A stretch of 60,938 bases of DNA from positions 1-60,938 of the forward strand of contig MU616622.1 in the NCBI GenBank assembly GCA_025201705.1. The letters run 5' to 3'. This DNA is from Dissophora ornata (taxonomy: Eukaryota; Mortierellomycota; Mortierellomycetes; Mortierellales; Mortierellaceae). Shown here piece by piece: positions 29,171 to 39,655 of the stretch (within the stretch, counting starts at the first letter, position 1; each line of letters begins with the position of its first letter). Under the pieces are notes generated by a model. The model saw only the letters and a program-made list of their open reading frames with translations. It was not told the origin of the DNA and searched no databases. Both the position numbers and the translations under genes were made by a program.

Positions 29171-29860
29171 TTACTTGCCGATCTTGATATCAGCGCAAGA
29201 AGTGTACCACTCGCCGGGGTTCAACATCCAGCGCCACTGGAGCAAGTACGTACCCGAGGCGCGGACAGGGACCTTGAAACATCCACCGCAGGCACGACGA
29301 TCCTCGTTAGGACCGGGAATGCAGTTCTTGTAGGGCAATTTCGCAATAGTGTTCTTGAGCAGCTCTTGCTGGGAGACATCCTTGCCGTTACGACGCTTGG
29401 ACAGGTTGATCTGGACCGGGTTGTTGGGATTGTTTACCACGGCGTGGTTCTTGGAGGGCCAACGGACGCAGAGAGTGTCACCGACAGTGGTGGTGGTCAT
29501 GCGGCCGTACTGACCGCCATAGGCCGCCGAAACAGGGTTGGCACGGGTCTCATTCGAGCCATGCTGTTGGCCATCCTTGAAATCCGCGCAGGGCAAAGCA
29601 AAGTTGGGGTTGTTGATGTCCTGCTGGTAGTGGCGGGGAGGGTAGTTTGAGTCGAGGGAGCCAAACGGCTTTCCAAGAGGGTAGCGGCGGGCATAGCCGA
29701 GGCATTTGCCGCCTTTATCGGTCCAGTCCTTGGTCTTGGCATTGTTGAACTTCCAGTCAATGCAATCGGCCCAGGAATGGGCTTCAGCCTGAGGAGCGAA
29801 GGACGAGAGGACGGCCAAAGAGGCAACGACGAAGACGGTGAAGGAAAACTTGAGAACCAT
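29171..29860 (-). CDS. Secreted LPMO-like (histidine-brace) protein, copy A
   Basis: Intronless, 229 residues. The signal peptide runs 1-27 (hydrophobic core FSFTVFVVASLAVLSS) with predicted cleavage QAEA|H, so the mature protein begins with His28 (HSWADCIDWKF). Candidate second copper His is H139 in CVRWPSKNH. The C-terminal YLLQWRW plus EWYTSCADI (about 205-225) resembles the QW.W and axial-Tyr/CADI strand of lytic polysaccharide monooxygenases. Eight cysteines (C33, C53, C91, C131, C180, C191, C194, C222) could form four disulphides. Family knowledge: such proteins bind copper through the N-terminal amine and two His and oxidise polysaccharides, or act in copper handling. The CAZy family cannot be assigned by eye. 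The start is the only Met that precedes the signal peptide. A TATAAAA box lies at 30031-30037. Confidence 0.75.
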   Translation of the reverse strand: MVLKFSFTVFVVASLAVLSSFAPQAEAHSWADCIDWKFNNAKTKDWTDKGGKCLGYARRYPLGKPFGSLDSNYPPRHYQQDINNPNFALPCADFKDGQQHGSNETRANPVSAAYGGQYGRMTTTTVGDTLCVRWPSKNHAVVNNPNNPVQINLSKRRNGKDVSQQELLKNTIAKLPYKNCIPGPNEDRRACGGCFKVPVRASGTYLLQWRWMLNPGEWYTSCADIKIGK

Positions 29861-30030
29861 GATGACGAAGTGCGCTTGTTGGGTTTGAAAAAGATGGGAT
29901 CTTTGTGCAAAAGGGGGAGATACAGTAGATGCTAGGTGGTGTAGCGTGTGGGGGCTGAGCTTTGGGTAAAGGAACCGGGAGGAGGAATTGATGATAGAAT
30001 AAAAGTAGGTAATGGGGGTTCCCTCGGTGC

Positions 30031-30037
30031 TTTTATA
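30031..30037 (-). promoter_or_regulatory. TATA box of LPMO-like copy A
   Basis: Minus-strand CGTATAAAAGCACC about 170 bp before the ATG. The element and its flanks (cctcggtgcttttatacg on the plus strand) recur at the same distance in units 2 and 5. Units 3 and 4 have the variant TATATAAG. Confidence 0.75.
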
Positions 30038-30039
30038 CG

Positions 30040-32118
30040 TGTTCTTGAGCGATGTCGAAAGAAGCCAGGGCTCAACTAGACTAGTGAATTGTTCAGACTT
30101 TGAGACCTAGGCCTGGTGCGCAACCAATGGAGACAATTCATCGGGCATCGGGGAATAGTGGCGACAGGACAGGGATGGGGAGGAACAGTGATCTGCGCGG
30201 AGGTGGCGATATGTGGCGTTCTTTGACGGTTTTTACAGAGAGCATACAAATTATTTAATTTAGCTCTTGTGGGAAGTACATTACCAGTATGTGCCTGCAC
30301 CGGGAAAATCGGGCCTGGTCAGTTGCTGCTGGCATAGAGAGGCGAAATAGCTAGTCTGTAAAAGAGAGCAAGTTCCCGGTGTCTTATTATTTCTCCCTTT
30401 GCTCCCAGGCAAAAGAACGAGAGCAAATGAATGAGATTTAATTTTTACCTGGAACATAGAGTTCAATTGGGTGACTGTTTTTACACGAGGCATCATTGAA
30501 CAGAAGGTACTACAAGCTCAAGCGACTGGAATCTTCAATTGAACTTAACCAAGAGATTCACACTCCATTGCATACGTTCCTATCGACAACACGACAAAGA
30601 TACGTACTGCATTTCGTTTCCAGCTAAACGCGAATTATCTGGTTTCTCTTGTTCGAACTGGGCTCTGTTGACCGACCATAAAAGCTCCATTGGGCCTGAA
30701 TTTGCCAAACTTGGCGGATACATCAAAAATGTCGAAAGTCTATGTGTACGGTACTGTATGTACATAGTGCTTCTCTTATTACTGCTAATGTTACACAGCA
30801 GAAGCATGGACATATTTTTCCATAACAGTTTTCTATTGGCGTCGAGAAATATTTTATGCACAACCTAGTCTTGTCCTGTTTGCGCAGTGCAACCAAATGT
30901 CATGAAATTCATATTCCCTTTATTTGTCTATGGCTCGGGTCCTTCTATCTCTATCCGTTTATTTCTGCCACCTAGATACAAAAAGGGAAAAGTTAGTACT
31001 CAGTCCGTATGCATTTGGCAAGCTGCTATTTGCGCGACTGGAAGAAAGTCCTCCTCGATCAGACAATGTACATTTGGTTAGTTGATACAAGATCGTTTGA
31101 GCCGTAATTTGTGTCATCATTTTGTGGCAGTCTTTCTTCATCAGGAGTCATATCCAACCGTCAATTCCACCTCGCGCCTTGATCACAATATTCGTGTCAT
31201 CATGTCAAGTATGCGTTTCGTCCTCTCATTCGTCAACTCCTCTTCGCGCCTTGATCAGTGGACTCCATGCCTCCGTAGGATAGATCCGTCGGATTGCTGA
31301 GATTCGTTCCTTGCCTGACGAGGTCAGCTTGTTCAATGTAATATCTGATCTCGCTCGTGAGTTTTAAAGCCATATTTTCTGCAACACGGCTTTCAAATAG
31401 CTCTTAATTGTGTGGGAACAGCAGTGCGATGTCCTTGATAAAAAAAAACACCAACTCAGAACTCTGTTTGCGCGATAAATGCTTTGAAAGGAGGCGCTAC
31501 CGTTTGCTGCAGTGCTAGGGGTCAGGAAAGACTGATTGGAGGGGTTTTTGAAGATCCTCTCGCGCTCAAAGATGTTAAAGACGGCGAATGGCGGTATGGC
31601 GAATGGCAAAGAGAGTGATGAGGTGGGGCGGAATGAGTGCCTCCCTGCTCGCTCCTGTAGCATGAATGAATGGGTGATCCCAATGACGAGCACGAGGTGC
31701 AACTCCGCTGGAAGAGCCAAAGATACATTTTTTGTTTACATGGCTTGCATACTTCTCACGTTTTGTCTTCTAGATCCAACTGTAGCGCTGTCCTCTGTTT
31801 TTATAAAGTGCAGCTGTTGAAGCGGACGCACCTGTGGCCATGGGTCCCATGGACCCCATCTCTACCGCCGAAAAGGGCCAGGATGCACAAGCTAGGAAGG
31901 AGCTCGGAGGGATTGTGCTCTCGAAAGAGAATCCATGGAGCAGTCCGAGGTGAAACCCGCGCTTTTAAATCAAAGCAACGTTCAAGACAAAAGCGCGTTT
32001 TTCCTTCATTCCGCCGCACCTCACTCTTTCCTCTCCTCCCCTCCCCGCCCGTTCCCCTCCCTATAACCGCTGATACTGAGAGTTTTTATCAACGCTCCCG
32101 GATCGAGGCTCTAAAGCC
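30040..32118. other. Conserved non-coding block between LPMO-like copy A and transporter remnant
   Basis: About 2 kb, divergent promoter region of the unit, repeated in units 2-4 and partly in unit 5. It contains an internal direct repeat around tcgcgccttgatca (near 31175 and 31240). It also has a short plus-strand frame starting MGPMDPISTAEKGQDAQ (31838), which overlaps a CCATGGG/CCCATGG inverted repeat. No convincing protein gene. Confidence 0.55.
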
Positions 32119-33052
32119 ATGACAACCAACGGTCAATACGACAGCACCACGCCCAGCATACTCAACGGAGCTCGCGGCAGAGCAAATAATATCAGTCATG
32201 CCAGCAACAGCAGCATGGATACTGGCTCTAGTATCGGATCCAGCTACAATACCGGCAATAGCAAGGACAAGAAGCGCGTCAGCGATATAGCTGCTGATGT
32301 GGAGGACAACTCGTCTTCAAAGTTCTTGTACTTACTGATCACTTGTTTGGCGATCGGCGGATTTATCTTTGGCTATGACGCGGGTGTGATTACGGGTGCA
32401 CTGCTGCCGATCAAGGAAGAGTTTAGCCTCACGAGTCATGTGCAGGAGTTTGTTGTTGGAGGCCAGTGGTCCACTGTCATGACAGTGATTGCGAGAAAGA
32501 GGCCGCCGAGCCATTTCCATGAGATCCAGGCTAAGGGTCGGGATGCGAGATAGTCCCTCCTACCACTTGCCCGTGGACATTTCGTGCATTGTTTGTGCTG
32601 CTACTGGTGCACAGCAATCAGTATCCCTTCCTTCGATGAACAAAAAAAGCGTTAAAATCTTCTCTGTGCCACCTTTCTATCTCATATAATCAGGAACGAC
32701 GCTAGGCGCAATCCTGGATGGTCTCCTTGCAGAGGCACTCTCGAATCTCCTTGGTCGCAAGTCGTTGACGCTCCTCTCCTCGTCGATCTTTGTCATCGGA
32801 GCAGCTCTCATGACGTATGCCCACCAGTACTGGCTCTTCCTCTTCTTTGGAAGAGTTGTCGTCGAAGTTTGTGTCCAAAAGAAAGAATATCGTCTAGAGT
32901 TCATGTTCTGCCCCATCTCTTCGTAACCTTGTGGAGATAAGCGGCTTTTACCCCGTATGGAGATCTACCGAAAAAAAGAAAGAAGACCAACCTCCATTGA
33001 GTAATGTTTCCTCTAGTTCTCGCCACTCTTGTTGTTCCTCTGTACATTGGAG
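32119..33052 (+). pseudogene. Myo-inositol/sugar MFS transporter remnant, unit 1
   Basis: Exon 1 (32119-about 32462) encodes a Ser/Asn-rich N-terminus and the first membrane helix LLITCLAIGGFIFGYDAGVI, then TGALLPIKEEF...EFVVGG. Exon 2 (about 32694-32870) encodes TTLGAILDGLLAEALSNLL, GRKSLTLLSSSIFVIGAALM and FFGRVVVE. Exon 3 (33017-33052) encodes ATLVVPLYIGG. These match the start of ITR-type H+/myo-inositol symporters (G-F/Y-D-x-G-V-I-x-G-A and the GRK loop). The intron-1 donor is GC rather than GT. The exon-2 donor is degraded, and everything after the third helix is missing. Non-functional. Confidence 0.8.
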
Positions 33053-33972
33053 GTAAGAAGTATGAGTATCGTGTCTAGAGACCCAACTTTTCTCCGCTAA
33101 AGTCCTGGCGTCATGCGGGGTACCACGAAAATAAACAGGAAAAAAGAAACTGACCTTCCACTCCTTGATGTATCCGTCTCTTGTACTGTCGAAACGGAGC
33201 TCCCGCCTAGGTTAGTGGTGCACACACATAATACATCTATTGACGTGTGGATGCAGAAGAGGGCTTGGTTTTATGTATATTCACACGCCTTGCAATACCC
33301 CCGTCTTTTCTTTTCTTGTTTGTCGCACCACAGCACATATCGTGGATGATTGGTGGCCATGAATGTGCTACTGACTACAGGAGGTAGTCGCATACTTCGT
33401 ATCGTTCGCAATGACTGATGTTAACGACGGCTGGCGTTGGCGCCACATCACTCTCACCACCAACTTAAAATAAATACTTAAAACTATAAGCCTTCCTTTG
33501 GAGGGAGTTCTTCTCGTATCGAGCTTTGATGCAGAAAACTCGTAGAAAATCCCAGAGAGGACTGTCGGAAAAGAAAGGAAGGCAAGGAGGGAATGAAGGA
33601 GATTGAAGTAATGAGAGATGATATTGTCAAGGCATTAGCATGACTCCCACCTTTCGCTGTAGTGCCATAGTGTAAAACGGGCATGCGGGGAACTCTTGCG
33701 AAGTGCGCATTCTTTCTGAAGGGAATACACGCCCTTTTCTCTCTCAAAGACACACATTCTATTTCGTTGTTTTTGCGCCCTCATTCACGAGCTCAACACG
33801 CGAACATGCACGACGTGCTGGGACGCCAATTTCACTTCTGAAGAGATGACAAAGACGTAGGGCGCATAAGGGCATATCACCGAAAAACAAGGCAGCGAAT
33901 CGGTTACAATATGGCGCGAGTTATATTTTCCATCATGATATAAAAAAGTCGAACATACAGGATGTGACATCG

Positions 33973-34034
33973 CGACAAGTAAATAATAACGAAAACTAGA
34001 TGCACTTTCTAGTTCTCGTTACTTTTATTTGTCG
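33973..34034. repeat. Palindrome downstream of LPMO-like copy B
   Basis: Inner arms taacgaaaactaga / tctagttctcgtta with one mismatch. Outer arms cgacaagtaaa / tttatttgtcg flank it. It lies about 100 bp past the stop codon of copy B. Confidence 0.8.
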
Positions 34035-34135
34035 TTTTTTTATTTTTTTATTTTCGAGATATTGAGAAGGAATGACAAGAGCGTGAATGGAGTAACTTTC
34101 TTTGGACTTTTATCAAAAAAGTGGAAAGATGTTCT

Positions 34136-34828
34136 TTACTTTTTGGCAATCTTGATATCGGCGCAAGAAGTGTACCACTCGCCGGGGTTCAACATCCAGC
34201 GCCACTGGAGCAAGTACGTACCCGAGACGCGGGAAGGGACCTTGAAACATCCACCGCAAGCACGACGGTCCTCGTTAGGACCCGGCACGCAGTTCTTGTA
34301 GGGCAATAGCGCGATCGTGTTCTTGAGCAATTCTTGCTGGGAGACGTCCTTGCCGTTTCGGAGCGTGGACAGGTTGATTTGGACCGGGTTGTTGGGATTG
34401 TTTACTACACCGTGGTTCTTGGCGGGCCAGCGGACGCAGAGAGTGTCGCCGACAAGGGTGGTGGTCATGCGACCGAACTCACCGCCATAGGCTGCCCTAA
34501 CAGGGTTAGCACGGGTCTCGTTCGAGCCATGCTGTTGGCCATCCTTGAAATCCGCGCAAGGCAAAGCAAAGTTGGGGTTGTTGATGTCCTGCTGGTAGTG
34601 GCGGGGAGGGTAGTTTGAGTCGAGGGAGCCAAACGGCTTTCCAAGAGGGAAGCGGCGGGCATAGCCGGTGCACTTGCCACCATTATCGGTCCAATCCTGC
34701 GATGTGGCATTGTGGAACTTCCAGTCAATGCAATCGGCCCACGAATGGGCTTCAGCCTGAGGAGTAAAGGACGAGAAGACGGCCAAAGAGGCAACGACGA
34801 ATGCGGTGAAGGAAAACTTGAGAACCAT
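34136..34828 (-). CDS. Secreted LPMO-like (histidine-brace) protein, copy B
   Basis: 230 residues, intronless. Signal peptide ends QAEA|HSWADCIDWKF as in copy A. It is of the second sequence type, with TSQDWTDNGGKCTGYARR, RTLCVRW-like strand CVRWPAKNHGVV and C-terminus DIKIAKK. N-terminal His, the WPAKNH His, QWRW and WYTSCADI are all kept, so it looks functional. TATAAAA lies at 34999-35005; the upstream sequence is of the unit 1 type. Confidence 0.75.
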   Translation of the reverse strand: MVLKFSFTAFVVASLAVFSSFTPQAEAHSWADCIDWKFHNATSQDWTDNGGKCTGYARRFPLGKPFGSLDSNYPPRHYQQDINNPNFALPCADFKDGQQHGSNETRANPVRAAYGGEFGRMTTTLVGDTLCVRWPAKNHGVVNNPNNPVQINLSTLRNGKDVSQQELLKNTIALLPYKNCVPGPNEDRRACGGCFKVPSRVSGTYLLQWRWMLNPGEWYTSCADIKIAKK

Positions 34829-37015
34829 GATGATGAAGGGCGCTTGTTGGGTTTGAAAAAGATGGGATCTTTGTGCAGAAGGGGGAGATACAGTAGATGC
34901 TAGGTGGTGTAGCGTGTGGGGGCTGAGCTTTGGGTAAAGGAACCGGGAGGAGGAATTGATGATAGAATAAAAGTAGGTAATGGGGGTTCCCTCGGTGCTT
35001 TTATACGTGTTCTTGAGCGAGGTCGAAAGACGCCAGGGCTCCGGAATTAGGCTAGTGAATTGATCAAACCTCGAGACCTAGGCCTGGTGCACAACCAAAG
35101 GAGACAATTCATTGTGGAATAGTGGCGACAGGACAGGGATGGGGAGAAACAGTGATCTCGAGGAGGTGGCGATATGTGGCGTTCCTTTACGGTTTTTACG
35201 GAGAGCATAAAAAATATTTAATTTAGCTTTGGTGGGAAGTACAGTACATGTACATTACCAGTCTGTGCCCGCACCGGGAAAAACGGGGCCTGGTCAGTTG
35301 CTGCTTGTATAGAGAGGCGAAATAGCTACTGTAGTCTGTAAAAGAGAGCAAGTTCCCGGGGTCCTATTATTCCTGTTTATGCTCCCATGCAAAAGAACGA
35401 GAGCAGATGAATGAGATTCTGGAACAAAATTCAATTGGGTGACTGTTCGAACACGAGGCATCATTGAACATCATTGAACAGAAGGTACAAGCTCAAGCAA
35501 CTGGAATCTTCAATTGAACTTAACCACTCCATTACATACGTTCCTGTCAACAACACGACAAAGATACGTACTGCATTTTGTTTCCAGCTAAACGCGTTTC
35601 TCTTATTTCTCTTCTTCGAACTGGGCTCTGTTGACATACATATCATAGAAGCTCAATTGGGCCTGAATCTGCCAAACTTGGCGGATACATCGAAAATATC
35701 GAAAGGCTATATGTACGGTATTGTATGTACATAGTGCTTCTCTCATTACTGCTATTGCTACACAGCAGAACTATGGACATATTTTCCCATAACAGTTTTC
35801 GATTGGCGTCGAGAAATATATTATGCACAACCTAGTCTTGTCCTGTTTGCGCAGAGCAACCAAATGTCATGAAATTCATATTCTCTTTGCTTGTCTATGA
35901 CTCGGGTCCTTCTATGTCTATCCGTTTATTCCTGCCACTTAGACGCAAAAAGGGAAACAAAAAATAAAAGTTAATGTTCAGTCCGTGTGCATTTGGCAAG
36001 CTGCTATTTGCACGACTGGAAGAAAGTCCTCCTCGACCAGACAATGTGCATTTGGTCAGTTGATACGAGATAGTTTGAGCCGTAGTTTGTGTCATCGTTC
36101 TGTGGCGGCCTTTCTTCATCAGGAGTCAAATATTCAACCGCCAATTCCACCTCGCGCCTTGATCAGAATATTTGTGTCATCATGTCAAGTATGCGTTTCG
36201 TTCTCTCATTCGTCAACTCCTCTTCGCGGCTTGATCAATGGACTCCCTCCGTAGGATAGATCCATCGGATGGCTGAGATTCGTTCCTTGCCTGACAGGGT
36301 CAGCTTGTTCAATGTAATATCTGATCTCGCTCGTGAGTTTCAAAGCCATTTTTTCTGCAACACGGCCTTCAAATAGCCCTTCATTGTGTGGGAACAGCAG
36401 CGCGATGAAAAAAAAAACATCAACTCAGAACTCTGTTTGCGCGCTAAATGCTTCGAAAGGCGGTTCCATCGTTTGCTGCAGTGCTGGGGGTCAGGAAAGA
36501 CTGGTCGGAGGGGTTTTTGAAGATCCTCTCACGCACAAAGATGTTGAAGTTGGCGAATGGCGGCATGGCGAATGGCAAAGAGGGTGATGAGGTGGGGCGG
36601 AATGAGTGCCTGCCTCCCTACTCGTTCCTGTAGCATGAATGAATGGGTGATACCAAAGACGAGCACGAGGTGCAGCTCTACTGGTAGAGCCAAAGATACC
36701 TTTTTCGTTTACATGGCTTTCATACTTCTCACGTTTTGTCTTCTAGATCTAACTGTAGCGCTGTTCTCTGTTTTGATAAAGTGCAGCTGTTGAAGCGGAT
36801 GCACCTGTAGCCATGGGTCCCATGGACCCTATCTCTACCGGTTAAAAGTGTTAAGATGCACAAGCTGGGATTGTGCTCTCGAAATCAAAGACAAAATCGC
36901 TTCTTTCCTCCATTCCCCTCACTCTTTCCTCTCCTCTCCTCCCCGCCCGTTCCCCTCCCTATAGCCGCTATAATCAAAGTTCTTGTCAACACTCCCGGGT
37001 CGAGGCTCGAAAGTC

Positions 37016-37366
37016 ATGACAACCAACGGTCAATACGACAGCACCACGCCCTGCATACTAAACGGAGCTCGCAGCAGAGCAAACAGTATTAGCTATGCCA
37101 ACAACAGCAGCAGGAATACTGGCTCAAGCACCGGTGTCAGAAACAACACCGGCAATAACAAGGGCCAGAGGGGCGTCAGCGATATAGTTGCTGATGTGGA
37201 GGACAGCTCGCCTTCAAAGTTCTTGTACTTACTGATCACTTGTTTGGCGATCGGAGGATTTCTCTTTAGCTATGACACGGGTGTGATTACGGGTGCACTG
37301 TTGCCGATCAAGGGAAAGTTTCGCCTCACGAGTCAGGGGCAGGAGTTTGTTGTTGGAGGCCAGTGA
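37016..37366 (+). pseudogene. MFS transporter remnant, unit 2 (exon 1 only)
   Basis: Begins MTTNGQYDSTTPCILNGAR and keeps the first helix (GGFLFSYDTGVITGALLPIK), with the motif Gly replaced by Ser, and EFVVGGQ followed by TGA. The unit boundary follows within a few bases, so exons 2 and 3 are absent. Confidence 0.8.
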
Positions 37367-37869
37367 TCCACTTATGGTATCGAGCTCAGAAAACTTGTAG
37401 GAAATTCCGAAGAGGACTGTCGGAAAAGAAAGGAAGGGAAGGAGGGAGTGAAAGAGATCGAGATGATGAGAAATGATATTGCCAAGGCATCAGCATGACT
37501 ACCACCTTTCACTACAGTGCCATAGTGTAAAATGGGCATGCGGGGTACTCTTGCGAAGTGCGTATTCTTTGTTCCACGTGCTGAAGGGAATACAATCCTT
37601 TTTCATTCTCGAAAACTCATGGGAATGCTGGGGTACAAGAGAGAAGACACACATTCTGTTTCGTTGATTTTGCGCCTTCGTTCGCGAGCTCAACACGCGA
37701 ACATGCACGACGTGCTGGGGCGCCGATTTCACTTCTGAAGAGATGCCAAAGACGTAGGGCGCATAAGGGTATATCACCGAAAAACAAAGAAGCGAATCGG
37801 TTACAATATGGCGCGAGTTATATTTTCCATCATGATATAAAAAAGTCGAACATGCAGGATATGACATCG

Positions 37870-37932
37870 CGACAAATAAATAATAACGAAAACTAGAATG
37901 CGTTTTCTAGTTTTCGTTACTTTTATTTGTCG
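37870..37932. repeat. Palindrome downstream of LPMO-like copy C (most complete copy)
   Basis: Perfect inner arms taacgaaaactagaa / ttctagttttcgtta with a 6-nt loop (tgcgtt). Outer arms cgacaaataaa / tttatttgtcg are separated from the inner arms by short bulges. About 105 bp beyond the stop codon of copy C, so possibly in its 3' UTR. Confidence 0.85.
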
Positions 37933-38036
37933 TTTTTTTTATTTTTCTTTATTTTCCAGATATTGAGAAGGAATGGCAAGCGCGTGAATGGAGTAACTTT
38001 CTTTGGACTTTTATCAAAAAAGTGGAAAGATGTTCT

Positions 38037-38729
38037 TTACTTTTTGGCAATCTTGATATCAGCGCAAGAAGTGTACCACTCGCCAGGGTTCAACATCCAG
38101 CGCCACTGGAGCAAGTACGTACCCGAGACGCGGGAAGGGACCTTGAAACATCCACCGCAGGCACGACGGTCCTCGTTAGAACCCGGCACGCAGTTCTTGA
38201 AGGGCAATAGCGCGATCGTGTTATTGAGCAATTCTTGCTGGGAGACGTCCTTGCCGTTACGGAGCGTGGATAGGTTGATCTGAACCGGGTTGTTGGGATT
38301 GTTTACTACACCGTGGTTCTTGGAGGGCCAGCGGACGCAGAGAGTGTCGCCGACGGTAGTGGTGGTCATGCCACCGAACTCACCGCCATAGGCCGCCGAA
38401 ACAGGGTTGGCACGGGTCTCATTCGAGCCATGCTGTTGACCATCCTTGAGATTCGCGCAGGGCAAAGCAAAGTTGGGGTTGTTAATGTCCTGCTGGTAGT
38501 GGCGGGGAGGGTTGTTTGAGTCGAGGGAACCAAACGGCTTTCCAAGAGGGAAGCGGCGGGCATAGCCGGTGCACTTGCCGCCGTTATCGGTCCAATCCTG
38601 CGATGTGGCATTGTTGAACTTCCAGTCAATGCAATCGGCCCACGAATGGGCTTCAGCCTGAGGAGTAAAGGACGAGAGGACGGCCAAAGAGGCAACGACG
38701 AAGACAGTGAAGGAAAACTTGAGAACCAT
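38037..38729 (-). CDS. Secreted LPMO-like (histidine-brace) protein, copy C
   Basis: 230 residues, intronless. Start set at MVLKFSFTVF (38729); the frame extends five codons upstream only from a GTG. The signal peptide is followed by mature HSWADC. It keeps CVRWPSKNHGVV, QWRW and WYTSCADIKIAKK. Differences from copy B include SNNPPRHYQQ, CANLKDGQQ and GGEFGGM. The promoter has the TATATAAG variant (about 38901). Confidence 0.75.
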   Translation of the reverse strand: MVLKFSFTVFVVASLAVLSSFTPQAEAHSWADCIDWKFNNATSQDWTDNGGKCTGYARRFPLGKPFGSLDSNNPPRHYQQDINNPNFALPCANLKDGQQHGSNETRANPVSAAYGGEFGGMTTTTVGDTLCVRWPSKNHGVVNNPNNPVQINLSTLRNGKDVSQQELLNNTIALLPFKNCVPGSNEDRRACGGCFKVPSRVSGTYLLQWRWMLNPGEWYTSCADIKIAKK

Positions 38730-39314
38730 GATGATGATCGGCACTTGTTGGGTTTAAAAAGGGTGGAATCTTTGTGTAGAAGGGGGAGATATAGTAGATG
38801 CTAGGTGGTGCAGTGTGTGGGCGCTGAGCTTTGGGTAAAATAACTGGAAGGAGGAATTGATGAGAGAATAAAAGTAGATAACGAGGGGTTCCCTCGGTGC
38901 TTATATACATTTTCTTGAGTGAGGTTGAAAAAACGCAGGGTCCCGGAATTAGACTAGTGAATTGTTCAAACTTCCAAACCTAGGTCCAGTGCGCAACCGA
39001 AGGAGGCAATGCATCGTGGAATAATGGCGACAGGAGAGGGATGGGGAAAAACAATGATCTGCGATATGTGACGTTCCTTGACGGTTTTTACAAATTATTT
39101 AATTAGCTTTTGCGGGAGGTACATTATCAGTCCATGCCTGCACTGAGAAAAACGGGGCCTGGTCAGTTGCTGCTGGCATAGAGAGGTGAAATAACTAGTC
39201 TGTAAAGGAAAGGTAGTTCCCGGGGTTTTGTTATTCCTCCCTATTCTCCCAGGCAAAAGAACAGGAGCAGATGAATGAGATTTAATTTTTACCTGGTGTA
39301 TTGCCCATTTCATA

Positions 39315-39655
39315 AATTTCTGAATGTGATAATACGGTCGACTCGATAAGATGATCCCCGATAATATTATTTTTACTTGGCCTCTGTCTGACTAAATGAA
39401 TTGCTGCGCAGGGCCTGATAGCCTTTAACTAAATCCCCACCCACGAAGAGTTTGTAATAATATTTATCATGGCGTTTCCAGCAGAACTAGAATGCGGGAA
39501 ACATTAGTGCAAGTTGGTTGCGGAAAAAAAGATATGCCCGTGGCCACCAATTCAACTTTACAAGGACCCGATAAAAATCATTTTAGGACCGGCTTTAATA
39601 TCACCGCTGCTGATAAATAAAAAAATTCGTCAAGTAATTTTTGAAATAGTCAATA
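39315..39655. repeat. Unit 3/4-specific insert block
   Basis: Sequence running from gataatacggtcgactcg to the rejoining point before gcatcatcgag. The same block is at about 44514-44835 in unit 4 and absent from units 1, 2 and 5. No open frame or terminal repeats recognised. Confidence 0.7.

Larger units (their letters stand above)
28533..33520. repeat. Tandem segmental unit 1 (LPMO-like + transporter remnant)
   Basis: First of five related tandem blocks, about 5 kb. It begins near gagccttgatgcagaaaa and ends where the same motif recurs at about 33521. Order: unit head, palindrome, LPMO-like gene (-), promoter, about 2 kb of conserved non-coding DNA, transporter remnant exons (+). Confidence 0.85.
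33521..37371. repeat. Tandem segmental unit 2
   Basis: About 3.85 kb. It has the same order as unit 1 but is cut off directly after transporter exon 1: at about 37372 the sequence jumps to the head of unit 3. Promoter and 5' leader of its LPMO-like gene resemble unit 1, while the coding region resembles units 3 and 4. Confidence 0.85.

Noticed and set aside
29156..29650. Long plus-strand frame (164 codons) opposite LPMO-like copy A, also seen in units 2-5
   Set aside because: Explained by codon bias of the real minus-strand gene, which has a signal peptide and conserved motifs; the antisense peptide has no such signals.
30580..30861. Minus-strand frame of 93 codons repeated in altered form in other units
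   Set aside because: The frame is broken differently in units 2, 3 and 5 and shows no conserved protein-like substitution pattern; treated as non-coding repeat DNA.
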